From Rariglobus sp. (GTDB taxonomy: Bacteria > Verrucomicrobiota > Verrucomicrobiia > Opitutales > Opitutaceae), in contig JAQSWS010000008.1 of the NCBI GenBank assembly GCA_029266495.1, forward strand, positions 41,127 to 105,126: DNA of 64,000 bases. Direction: 5' to 3'. Of the stretch, positions 46,823-55,065 are shown one piece after another. A model generated the notes under the pieces. That model did not search any database. It was not told the DNA's origin and worked only from the letters and a program-made list of their open reading frames with translations. How positions within the stretch are numbered: the stretch's first letter is position 1; every line of letters begins with the position of its first letter. A program made the translations under genes and the position numbers.

Positions 46823-47869
46823 CTATCGTGATCCGTGCCCGGGCTTTTTAAGCGGCAGCGTCTGTCCCTCTTTCCATGTGCCCTTGATATGAAGGGTGCG
46901 GCTATAAGCGGGGAATCCGTGTTCGTTATGCGTCAGTTGATTGACGACCGCGTCGCACAGCATCTCGCCCACCCTTTCGTTGTTCTCCTCCACTCCGGAA
47001 AACACGGAGTCAGCGGGACGATTGATGCACACGATGGCGAGTTCATTGAATGAAAGACCCATCGTCTTGACCCATTGCATTTCCTCGCCCCAGAGACAAA
47101 GCAGCACGTCCGGCTTCCACCGTCGATACCATGCCGCGAATTCGCCCGGCGAAGCTTCGTTGGGCGAACCCAGAAACGGCGCCAGCCGTTGCTTCGCCGG
47201 CACCCATTGCTGGCAGGCCAGATAGCCGCCCAGCCACTCCTTCACATACATTCCTGAAACGACGGTCGTGGGAAGCACCAGGCCTATGCGGCGGTAGCCC
47301 CGCGCCAACGTGTGCTGAAAAGCCAGCACCGTGTTGTGATAACAATCGGTGCAAACACAGTCGATGCCGTAGGTGTTGTAGTCCTCCATCGGCGTGGCGC
47401 AGGCGTAACGCTCCCAGTCGAAGGCGTCGCGATTCGCGTCAAAAAACCGGTTCGAGCAATTGCCGATGATCACGCCGCGAATGCCGCGCTCGACGAGAAT
47501 GCGGTTGATCTTTTTCCCGCTCATCCCGGGCGCTCCGGTAAGGAAGAGCTCGACCCGGTAGCCCCGGAGATGCGCGCGCTTCTCCAAGTATTTCCACCAG
47601 GTGCGATAAACCGTGTGGGAAAACATTCTTTCCCTCGAGGTGATATCCGACAACAAGGCGAGACAGCCTTGGTCGGTCGGATGTCGGCCGGAACGGATGT
47701 TGGCCATCAATGCGGTCACGTAGGGGTTCGCGCGGTAGCCCATTTTTTTCGCGGCGGCGAGCACCCGGCGTCGCGTCTCGTCCGTGACGAGCGGACTGTT
47801 GCTCAGTGCCCGCGACACCGTGATCTGGGCGACGCCAAGCGCTCGGGCGATTTCACGTTGATTGGGCAT
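46823..47869 (-). CDS. LacI-family transcriptional regulator between paired operators
   Basis: 348 residues from the ATG at 47869, which starts directly at the helix-turn-helix (MPNQREIARALGVAQITVSR). A longer frame to 47932 adds an unlikely leader. After GY the hinge reads RANPYVTALMANIRSGRHP instead of the classical PNxxARxL. The sensor domain is typical but the effector is unknown. Copies of a 37-bp element flank the gene on both sides, one 70 bases upstream of its own start and one upstream of the PEP-CTERM gene beyond its 3' end. It probably controls the PEP-CTERM gene, itself and the rightward enzymes. Confidence 0.93.
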   Translation of the reverse strand: MPNQREIARALGVAQITVSRALSNSPLVTDETRRRVLAAAKKMGYRANPYVTALMANIRSGRHPTDQGCLALLSDITSRERMFSHTVYRTWWKYLEKRAHLRGYRVELFLTGAPGMSGKKINRILVERGIRGVIIGNCSNRFFDANRDAFDWERYACATPMEDYNTYGIDCVCTDCYHNTVLAFQHTLARGYRRIGLVLPTTVVSGMYVKEWLGGYLACQQWVPAKQRLAPFLGSPNEASPGEFAAWYRRWKPDVLLCLWGEEMQWVKTMGLSFNELAIVCINRPADSVFSGVEENNERVGEMLCDAVVNQLTHNEHGFPAYSRTLHIKGTWKEGQTLPLKKPGHGSR

Positions 47870-47938
47870 GGGCGGCGACGCGGGGGATTCGTCCACGAAG
47901 GGGAGCGTGGGGACCGTCGCACTCACCACCACCTCCGG

Positions 47939-47975
47939 ATGATTCGTGAGTCAAACCCAAACTATTGTGCGCGCA
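47939..47975 (+). promoter_or_regulatory. Operator/promoter element upstream of SGNH/GH16 genes (copy 2)
   Basis: ATGATTC-GT-GAGTCAA (imperfect palindrome) followed by TATTGTGCGC at the same spacing as in copy 1 at 46753-46789. Orientation is toward the SGNH pseudogene and the secreted glycosidases. It also lies 70 bases upstream of the LacI start, so autoregulation is possible. Confidence 0.65.
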
Positions 47976-48112
47976 TGGCGACCGAACAAAGTCCACGTCA
48001 CCCCACGCACGCCTCTCCCTGCCTGCCCCGCAGCCAACTCCACGGAGTTCCTCCCGCTCATTCTCCTTCTCGGCGAACACCGCACGCCGGATCAATTCCT
48101 CTCCCGATAATC

Positions 48113-48744
48113 ATGCCAAAAAGCACGCTCTTGAAAGCCCTTGTCCGCTCCTTTCTCTTCGCGTCGGTTGTCGTGTCCTGCCACGCCGACATCGTCGCGT
48201 GGGGCGACTCGATGACCTACGGAACAGGCGCGGACCATCCGGACAAGGGCGAAAAAACCTGGCCCAAGTGGTTCACGGAATTCAGCGGCATCAAAGTCAT
48301 CAAAAAAGGCGTCGGCGGTGAATCCTCCAGGCAGATCCGGGATCGCATGCTTGCGGAGTCCGCCCTTCACGCGGAGTTCACCGTCATCTGGGCCGGTCGC
48401 AACGATTACTCGCCGCCCTCAACCACGACAACTACCTGGTCGTCGGCATCACCAACAACACCCTGGAACCCAAGGGCAGCGAACGTCTCAAAATCATGGA
48501 TACGCTCAACGCCGATCTGAAGGCCACCTACGGTATTCGGTTTGTCGATGTGCGCCCGCTGCTGGTCGCGGCCTATGACAAAACGTCACCCCAGGATGTG
48601 ATCGACCACAAAAACGACGTCGTCCCCGCCTCGCTGCGATCGGACAAACTTCATCTGAACACCGCCGGCTACAAGGTCGTCGCGCAGGCAATCTACGACA
48701 CCTATCGGAAAGTGGCCGCGCCTGCTCCGGGCCCGGCGCAATAA
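48113..48744 (+). pseudogene. SGNH/GDSL hydrolase, broken by an internal frame-shifting deletion
   Basis: The first part from the ATG at 48113 has a signal peptide and block I WGDSMTYGTGAD, then GVGGESSRQI and block III WAGRNDY (Y99). The reading frame then goes wrong and stops at 48520. From about 48412 another frame carries on with AALNHDNYLVVGITN, GIRFVDVRPLL and the terminal catalytic block SDKLHLNTAGY, ending at 48744. Family members normally have some 15-20 residues between GRNDY and the AAL helix; here almost none remain, so a deletion of 3n+1 bases is more likely than a single-base error. The intact gene would be an exported carbohydrate or lipid esterase. Confidence 0.8.
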
Positions 48745-48809
48745 GCTTTCAAAGGCTACGCGCATCATCGCGTCCATCATCAGCCCGGCGGACAGAGGCC
48801 CCTTCCAAC

Positions 48810-51008
48810 ATGCTTTCCCCCCACAACCCCATGTATACCACCCCAACCCCACAGTCAGAACACCGGAGGCCTCGTGCCTTTGTTCACGGTTCCGCGTCCC
48901 TTTGGAAACCACTGCTGACGGCCGCCTCACTCGGACTCTCGGCCACCGTGCTCGCGCCCGCCGTCCACGCGCAGTCAACTCCTCCCTCGCCTGTTTATGC
49001 CGAGGGGTTCACCAACACGCTTCCATCTGGAAACATGTATTTGTCGAACTTCGGCTGGAACGGGTATCGGGACGCGAACGCCGCCAATCTATCCGCGTCG
49101 CATGCATACATACCTCAGAATCTGGGGAACCCCGATACCCAAAAAGGCTATCTTACTTTGGCGCCAGGCACGGCAGGCACGTTCGCCGTGGTGAAAACCC
49201 TGTCCGGCCTGAACGCAGCCGGATGTGAGTTCACGTGGAGCATGGGAAACAACCTCACGACATCAACGGTTCGTCTTCTGGTGAAAGTGGGCGCCAGCTG
49301 GTATGCCTCAAGCGGGGCGTTCAGCAATACCTCCACCTACACCTCGACGACTTTTGCCTCCACAACAACGGGCGATGTCCGCCGGTCCCTTGTTTTTTCG
49401 ACCGCGGCTGCCAATTGGCGATCATTCACGATTACTCCCGGATCAGCCATGTCCTTGGGCGCCGTTCTTGGAAGCGCGCTTCCTTCCTCCCAAATCACAG
49501 GAATTGGGTTCTATATAACTACTCCAGCCGGTTCTCCCGTTGTCCGGCTCGATTCGCTTGAGGTGACTCCCCTGACTCCTCCCGAACCCGTCTATTCCGA
49601 GAAATTCACCAACACGCTTCCATCTGGAAACATGTATTTGTCGAACTTCAGCTGGAACGGGTATCGGGATGCGAACGCCGCAAGCCTGTCCGCATCGCAC
49701 GTATACATACCTCAGAATCTCGGGAACCCCGACACTCAAAAAGGCTACCTCACTTTGGCACCGGGCGCAGCAGGCACATTCGCCGTGGTGAAAACACTGT
49801 CCAGCCTGGACGCGGCCGGATGTGCGTTCACGTGGAGCATGGGCAACAACCTCACGACACCAACGGTTCGCCTTCTGGTGAAAGTGGGTGCGAACTGGTA
49901 TGCCTCAAACGAGACGTTCAGTAATACCTCGACCTACACTCCGGCCACTTTTGCCTCGACGACAACGGGTGACGTCTGCCGGCTCCTTGTTTTTTCAACT
50001 GCGGCGGCCAACTGGCGATTCTTCACGCTTACTCCCGGATCTGCCATGTCCGTGGGAGCCGCGCTCGGAAGCAATCTTCCTTCCTCCCAAATCACAGGAA
50101 TCGGGTTCTACATAACTACCCCGGCCGGTTCTCCCGTTGTCCGGCTCGATTCACTTGAGGTGACTCCCTACTCTCCGCCGGTGCCTCCAGGCGCTGCCGA
50201 ACTAGGCTACACCCAGATCGTCATCGACGAGCGCCCGAAGCTGGCGGACATCGCGCCGGGCAAGACTGGAAATTATAAATGGTTCCGCGGCGCGGTGTGG
50301 ACGCCAACCCAGCCTCCGCTCAGCAACTTCACCGAGACCAACGGCGTTCTCACCATCTTGCAGAAAGCCGACGGCACCACCAACTCCCTGGTCGGCGCGC
50401 CTCATAACTTTGTGGGAGGCGTTTTCCCCCGCCTCCTGGGCTCGGAAGGCTTCTATATCGAGTTCGAGGTAAGTCTCTCGACCAATAACACCGACCATTG
50501 GCCCGCAGTCTGGCTGATGCCGGCGGAACATAATGGCGGCAACGGCTACGGACAGCCGCTGGGAGATGTCTACCCGAACATCTTCCCGAATGATCCTCCC
50601 GGCTATGAACACTGGATGGAGCTCGATGTCGACGAAGGCGGCTTCGCTCCGGGTATGCTGGGCAGCGTCATTTCCTGGGAAGGCCAATGGAATCAACCAG
50701 GTGGTTATGCCAAGGTGATCGCCAATTCATTGACCGTCAGCGCACCGGCACTGGATCGCACTCAACGGCATGTCTTCGGCGCAAGCTACGACCCGATTCA
50801 CCAACGGGTGACCTGGTGGCTGGACGGCGTGAAATTCTACACCGCCGACAACACCGTTAAGGCAGGCTGCATTTCGCCCGTCGCCGAGTTGCAGAGCTTC
50901 TATCCCATCCTCGGCGCGCAGGCCCATGGCCCTTGGAAAAATCCGCCCACGCCGGCCGTGCCCTATTCCATGTATATCCACGCCGTCAGGGCCTATATAC
51001 CTCAGTAA
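48810..51008 (+). CDS. Secreted GH16-like glycosidase with duplicated N-terminal module
   Basis: 732 residues. A long signal peptide ends near residue 54 (VHAQ); ATG 48831 is an alternative start. Residues 61-254 and 260-453 are two copies of one beta-rich module, 88% identical by eye, probably carbohydrate-binding or sorting modules. Residues 470-732 are a concanavalin-like catalytic domain. WPAVWLMPAEH and WMELDVDEGG match the GH16 signature ExDxxE, with E604 as nucleophile, D606, and E609 as acid/base. GH16 enzymes cut beta-1,3/1,4-glucans or galactans such as laminarin, agar, carrageenan or porphyran; the substrate here is not determined. A strong terminator follows. Confidence 0.85.
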   Translation: MLSPHNPMYTTPTPQSEHRRPRAFVHGSASLWKPLLTAASLGLSATVLAPAVHAQSTPPSPVYAEGFTNTLPSGNMYLSNFGWNGYRDANAANLSASHAYIPQNLGNPDTQKGYLTLAPGTAGTFAVVKTLSGLNAAGCEFTWSMGNNLTTSTVRLLVKVGASWYASSGAFSNTSTYTSTTFASTTTGDVRRSLVFSTAAANWRSFTITPGSAMSLGAVLGSALPSSQITGIGFYITTPAGSPVVRLDSLEVTPLTPPEPVYSEKFTNTLPSGNMYLSNFSWNGYRDANAASLSASHVYIPQNLGNPDTQKGYLTLAPGAAGTFAVVKTLSSLDAAGCAFTWSMGNNLTTPTVRLLVKVGANWYASNETFSNTSTYTPATFASTTTGDVCRLLVFSTAAANWRFFTLTPGSAMSVGAALGSNLPSSQITGIGFYITTPAGSPVVRLDSLEVTPYSPPVPPGAAELGYTQIVIDERPKLADIAPGKTGNYKWFRGAVWTPTQPPLSNFTETNGVLTILQKADGTTNSLVGAPHNFVGGVFPRLLGSEGFYIEFEVSLSTNNTDHWPAVWLMPAEHNGGNGYGQPLGDVYPNIFPNDPPGYEHWMELDVDEGGFAPGMLGSVISWEGQWNQPGGYAKVIANSLTVSAPALDRTQRHVFGASYDPIHQRVTWWLDGVKFYTADNTVKAGCISPVAELQSFYPILGAQAHGPWKNPPTPAVPYSMYIHAVRAYIPQ
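48990..49571 (+). repeat. Tandem module copy 1 (582 bp)
   Basis: First copy of a 194-residue coding repeat (PVYAEGFTN to LDSLEVTP) in the GH16-like gene. Its partner of equal length starts 15 bases after its end. Confidence 0.9.
49587..50168 (+). repeat. Tandem module copy 2 (582 bp)
   Basis: Second copy (PVYSEKFTN to LDSLEVTP), differing at about 23 of 194 residues, with no length change. Confidence 0.9.
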
Positions 51009-51031
51009 TCGAACCGTAGGCTGAATCTCAC

Positions 51032-51068
51032 GCGGGCCGGACATGGAAATGTCCGGCCCGCTTTTGTG
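51032..51068 (+). terminator. Strong Rho-independent terminator after GH16-like gene
   Basis: A perfect 13-bp stem GCGGGCCGGACAT / ATGTCCGGCCCGC with a GGAA tetraloop, followed by TTTTGTG, 24 bases past the stop codon. Confidence 0.92.
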
Positions 51069-51246
51069 TGATCGCAACGCCCGCCCCACCGTTTCCCTTG
51101 CTTCCTTGGCGTGCCGTCCGTGCCGATCTGGCCTCACCGGAGCTGGACCATTCCAACACCCGGCGGTCGCGATGATTCCCCGCCCCCCAACACGCATTGC
51201 TATTAATGGCACGCGGCTGACCTTTTAATGCGATCCGTGGAGCGTC

Positions 51247-53154
51247 ATGTCCTGCGTCGTCATGAACCCCACCCCACCCCTGTCAGGCGTCATCAAGCGG
51301 AGCCATGCCCTCCTCGCAGCAGTTGCTTTCTTCGTGCTCGTTTCCCAGGCCGAAGCGGCGCGAGGTCGTCCGGTCATCAACGCCACCGGCACGACCTTCG
51401 TCGCTGACAACGGCAACTTGATCCGTGGAGCCATCGTGAGCACCGAAACCGGCATCGTGCCTTCGCTCGCCAATGTGCAGGCGATCAAAAACCATGGCCT
51501 GAACGCCATCCACTGCTACGCCGAGCGCTCCGACTACGGTTATGCCGCCGGCGCCAAGGTCGCCGCAGTCGACACCGTCGTGCAGATGACGCGGGACACC
51601 GGCCTCTATCTGATCATCACCATCGGCGGCGGCGGCGTGAACGCGCCGTTCATTCAGGATTTTTGGACGTTCTATGCGCCGCGTTACAAGGACGAGACCC
51701 ACGTGATCTACGAAATCCAGAACGAGCCAGTCGTGCGTGCGCCCGTTGCGGCCAGCGTGATCACGATGGAGAAAAACGCCTATAATACCATCCGCGCCGT
51801 CGCGCCCAACACACCGGTGCTGTTGATGAGCTACACGATTTTCCAGAGCTCTTCGGGTGTGCTTGCCGACATCGCCGCACTTGGCTCCACGGTCAACTGG
51901 AGCAACGCCGGCATCGCCTTTCACGGCTACGGCGAACACGGCGCTCTTGGCACGCGGGCCTGCCTCGAGGCGGTCATCGCGGCGGGTTATGCCTGTTTCC
52001 AGACCGAGTTCTACCGCTGGGACTGGGGCACGGGCGACTTCAACCTGATGGACGCCCCGTCGCTTTATCAAGACGTCGACCAAACCGGCGACCTCGAGCG
52101 GCTGGGCGTCTCATGGCTGAGCTTTCTCTCCCTAGGCCGGGTGCAGGACGACACCCGTTTCAAGACACGGTTGGAAAGCGCCGGCATCACCTGGTCGCAT
52201 GATTTCGGGTCCTGGCCCGGCTACAGTCGCGGCGTCCATGGCAACGGCGGCGAACCGCGCGCGATCGTCTCAACCGCGACCACTCGCGTCGAGGCGGAGG
52301 ACTTCGACCTCGGCGGTTCCGAAGTCGCCTCCTACGACACGACTACCGGCAACTACGGCAACGTCTACCGCACGGGCCAGGTGGACATCCAGGCGGTCAC
52401 CGACACCGGCGGCGGCTACAACATCGGCTGGATCGCCGCAGGCGAATGGCTCGAATACACGGTGCGGGTCAATCACCCGGGCCGCTACAATCTCAAGGTG
52501 CGCGTGGCGTCCTCGGGCACGGCCGGCAGCCTGCGCCTGAGCGTTGGCGGGACGGATCTGACCGGTGCCTGGAGCGTGCCCAACACCGGCGGCTACCAGA
52601 CGTGGACCACGTTGACCAGGACGGTCGACCTCGTGCCCGGCCAGCAACTGCTGCGCTTCGAGGCGGTGACCTCCGGATTCAATCTCAACTGGATCGAGTT
52701 CGAGCCGGTCGCCACCGGAGTGTTGGCCAACGGCACCTACAAGTTGATCAACCGAAACAGCGGCAAAGCCATGGACGTGGTGGACGCGTCCACCGCCAAC
52801 GGCGCCGCTCTCCAACAGTGGGGCTATTCCGCCACGAGCAACCAGAAGTGGGTCTTCACCCATCGTGGCGCCAACCAATACACGATCACCTCCAGCCAGA
52901 CCGGCAAGGCGATCGACGAGGCCGCCGGGGAGATTCTCAGCGGCGATCACATCCAGATGTATAGCCTCAACTCCACCAGCACCAACCAGCGCTGGATTCC
53001 GATGGCGACCGGTTCAGGCTACTACCGGCTGGTCTCCGCAAAGAGCGGCCTTGTCCTCGAGATCAACGGGGCTTCGACCGCCAACGGCGCCCGTGTTTAC
53101 CAAGGCGAATACTCGTCCGGCACCCACGAGCAATGGCTCCCGGGCACACCCTGA
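51247..53154 (+). CDS. Secreted GH5-like glycosidase with CBM6 and ricin-type lectin domain
   Basis: 635 residues. The signal peptide ends near residue 38 (AEAARG). The start at 51247 has GGAG five bases upstream; ATG 51262 is an alternative. Residues 42-325 form a TIM barrel of the GH5 type: E160 in YEIQNEP is the acid/base and E254 in CFQTEFYRWD the nucleophile. Residues 347-487 are a CBM6-like module (RVEAEDFD, GEWLEYTV, NLNWIEF). Residues 494-633 are a ricin-type beta-trefoil (CBM13) with YKLINRNSGKAMDV and QW repeats. A beta-mannanase or endo-glucanase/galactanase is plausible. It follows the GH16-like gene after a terminator and so has its own promoter. Confidence 0.9.
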   Translation: MSCVVMNPTPPLSGVIKRSHALLAAVAFFVLVSQAEAARGRPVINATGTTFVADNGNLIRGAIVSTETGIVPSLANVQAIKNHGLNAIHCYAERSDYGYAAGAKVAAVDTVVQMTRDTGLYLIITIGGGGVNAPFIQDFWTFYAPRYKDETHVIYEIQNEPVVRAPVAASVITMEKNAYNTIRAVAPNTPVLLMSYTIFQSSSGVLADIAALGSTVNWSNAGIAFHGYGEHGALGTRACLEAVIAAGYACFQTEFYRWDWGTGDFNLMDAPSLYQDVDQTGDLERLGVSWLSFLSLGRVQDDTRFKTRLESAGITWSHDFGSWPGYSRGVHGNGGEPRAIVSTATTRVEAEDFDLGGSEVASYDTTTGNYGNVYRTGQVDIQAVTDTGGGYNIGWIAAGEWLEYTVRVNHPGRYNLKVRVASSGTAGSLRLSVGGTDLTGAWSVPNTGGYQTWTTLTRTVDLVPGQQLLRFEAVTSGFNLNWIEFEPVATGVLANGTYKLINRNSGKAMDVVDASTANGAALQQWGYSATSNQKWVFTHRGANQYTITSSQTGKAIDEAAGEILSGDHIQMYSLNSTSTNQRWIPMATGSGYYRLVSAKSGLVLEINGASTANGARVYQGEYSSGTHEQWLPGTP

Positions 53155-53172
53155 GCCGTGTCCCGCTTCGCG

Positions 53173-53808
53173 ATGAAGCCGCCCCCCTCTTCCCTTCATC
53201 TCCTCAACACTCTCGCCGGCCTCGTCGCGGCGGGAGCAATCGTGGCCGGAGTGGAGATGACGCGGCGCCCGTCGCAATCCGACTCCCCGGCCGCCGCCCG
53301 TCACGCTCCGCTTCCTTCGTCGCAAACCAAAATGAAAGTGGAGAGCCGAAGGACGGTTCCGTCCATCGTTCGACCGGCAGTCCTAAACGAACGCGAAGCC
53401 GTGCGAGTCGCATTTCTTCATCTCAAGACGCACGGCTTTTCCGATGCCGATCGCTACCGCTGCGGCATTCTCTTTCGCCGATGGGCCGAACTCGATTTCA
53501 CCGCCGCTTTTGAATGCGCGGACCGCCAGGCTTCCGGCATCTGGCGGGAGGAAATGTTAGGCTGGCTTGCGCTGGTGGTCGCGCGATTGAGTCCAGCCGA
53601 AGCCGCCGTGATTGTCGATCGCGACATGCAACCCGGCGTCGTCCGGGCCGAGACCGCGATCTCGATTCTACACCAGTGGGCACGCACGGACCTCGCGCAG
53701 GCCGCCGCCTGGGCCGACTCGTTTCCGCAAGGTCCGCTCCGTGACCGCGCACTCGATGAGGTTGCCGGATTTCTAAGCACCGTCCCTCCCTCCCAATCTC
53801 CGAACTGA
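53173..53808 (+). CDS. Small anchored or exported protein of unknown function
   Basis: 211 residues from the ATG at 53173; an in-frame GTG at 53158 is possible. An N-terminal hydrophobic helix (LLNTLAGLVAAGAIVAGVEM) suggests a membrane anchor or signal. The remainder is helical with W-A repeats such as HQWARTDLAQAAAWADSFPQG followed by RDRALDEVA. That pattern is common in uncharacterised Verrucomicrobia proteins that may form helical-repeat scaffolds. It follows the GH5-like gene by 18 bases and probably shares its transcript. No function can be given. Confidence 0.7.
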   Translation: MKPPPSSLHLLNTLAGLVAAGAIVAGVEMTRRPSQSDSPAAARHAPLPSSQTKMKVESRRTVPSIVRPAVLNEREAVRVAFLHLKTHGFSDADRYRCGILFRRWAELDFTAAFECADRQASGIWREEMLGWLALVVARLSPAEAAVIVDRDMQPGVVRAETAISILHQWARTDLAQAAAWADSFPQGPLRDRALDEVAGFLSTVPPSQSPN

Positions 53809-53866
53809 TACCACAGGCCTGCAGCCTCCTTACGCCGGCCGCTGCATTCAGTCGTATGACTGCGCA

Positions 53867-54952
53867 TCACGCATCCGCCGCCACCAGGTTCTGATGCCTG
53901 GTTTTGGCGGTGAGATTGCGCGCGGTTTTCCCGATCTGCCAGATGCCGTCGAGCAGGATGCGTCGCGGCACCTCGGGGATGCCATACTCGCCGCGGGCCA
54001 GCATGCCGGCCAGGAAATCGCCTGCGGCGCGCCCCACGTCATGCGAGGTCTCGAAGACGCCCGCGTGCTCGACGTTGGACTCCTGCAAACTGGGCGAAAC
54101 ATAGGCGATGTCCTCGGGAACGCGGTAGCCCGCCTCGATAAGCCAGTCGAGAAAGTGACGATCCACGACGAGCACCGAGTCGAGCCGGCGCGCCTTGACC
54201 CAGTTAAGGAAGAGATCGCGGTTGGTCGTGGAAAACGTGGTCGGCGTCTTATGCAGCTGAAGAATGGGAAGATCGTTCTCCCACTTCCCGGCAAACGGTG
54301 GCGTGCGGTAGGCGGCGGTCCAGAGTTCGTGCACCCGTTTGCTGATCTCGTCCCACGTGACAAAACCCGGGCGGCGGTAGCCGAGGTGATACAGCTGACG
54401 CATGCAATTCTGCATGTTCTCGTAATGCGAGGTGGTGACGCGGTGGATCGCAGGGCGCGCCAGGGTGTAACCAAAAGTGACCGCCGCAAAGTTTTCCAAG
54501 GAGAGACTGATGCGTCCGCAGTGCGTGGGCAGCGGACAGATGAGCAATCCCCGGATGCCCCGGCTCTGCAGAATTTGCGCGGCACGCCGCCCGTTCATCT
54601 TGGGCTCGCGCAACCAGAAATCCTCCAGCAGATAACCGTGGCGGGCCAATGCCTCGGCGGCACCCAGCCGGTAAAGCTTGAACGACTCCACCATCCAGCC
54701 GTCCGGCGTCGGAAAATTGGTGATCCAGCCGACGGTCCCGTGATAAAGCGAGGGACGCGCGGCGATGCGGTAGGTGCTCAATGCCGAGAGCATGGGATCG
54801 GGCATGTAGCCCATCTCCTTGGCGATCTCCTGGATCCGCGACAACGTGTCCGGACGCACGCGGGGATCGTTCTTCATGGCACGAGCCGCGGTGGTCAGAT
54901 GAACTCCCGCCCTGACTGCGACGTCTCTCAAAACGATCCGTTTTCCCTTCAT
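53867..54952 (-). CDS. LacI-family transcriptional regulator of the GH50/PEP-CTERM cluster
   Basis: 361 residues from the ATG at 54952. The helix-turn-helix (about 7-27, LRDVAVRAGVHLTTAARAMK) has Ala-Ala in place of the usual Val-Ser in the recognition helix. After GY it reads MPDPMLSALSTYRIAARPS, again the non-classical hinge seen in the other two LacI proteins here. The sensor domain is typical but divergent. A 21-base palindrome lies 4 bases upstream of the start. The gene follows the PEP-CTERM gene by 113 bases on the same strand and probably controls the GH50/pseudopilin/PEP-CTERM genes. Confidence 0.92.
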   Translation of the reverse strand: MKGKRIVLRDVAVRAGVHLTTAARAMKNDPRVRPDTLSRIQEIAKEMGYMPDPMLSALSTYRIAARPSLYHGTVGWITNFPTPDGWMVESFKLYRLGAAEALARHGYLLEDFWLREPKMNGRRAAQILQSRGIRGLLICPLPTHCGRISLSLENFAAVTFGYTLARPAIHRVTTSHYENMQNCMRQLYHLGYRRPGFVTWDEISKRVHELWTAAYRTPPFAGKWENDLPILQLHKTPTTFSTTNRDLFLNWVKARRLDSVLVVDRHFLDWLIEAGYRVPEDIAYVSPSLQESNVEHAGVFETSHDVGRAAGDFLAGMLARGEYGIPEVPRRILLDGIWQIGKTARNLTAKTRHQNLVAADA

Positions 54953-54955
54953 GCT

Positions 54956-54976
54956 CCTGATGGTATTACCCTCAGG
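54956..54976. promoter_or_regulatory. Palindrome upstream of LacI start, candidate operator
   Basis: CCTGATGG-TATTA-CCCTCAGG: 8-bp arms with one mismatch around a 5-base centre, and a GGTA-T-TACC core. It is 4 bases before the regulator start, a position suited to autoregulation. Confidence 0.4.
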
Positions 54977-55065
54977 AAGACTCTCGGCAATCTCATGTGC
55001 GCCCCGGGTGGCCCGGGCGCGCAGGCACCGGGACCTCGGGGAAAGATAACTGCTGGAACGGGCGC

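Noticed and set aside
48400..48520. Programmed frameshift in the SGNH hydrolase
   Set aside because: No slippery heptamer or stimulating structure is seen and part of the family sequence is missing at the junction, which fits deletion better.
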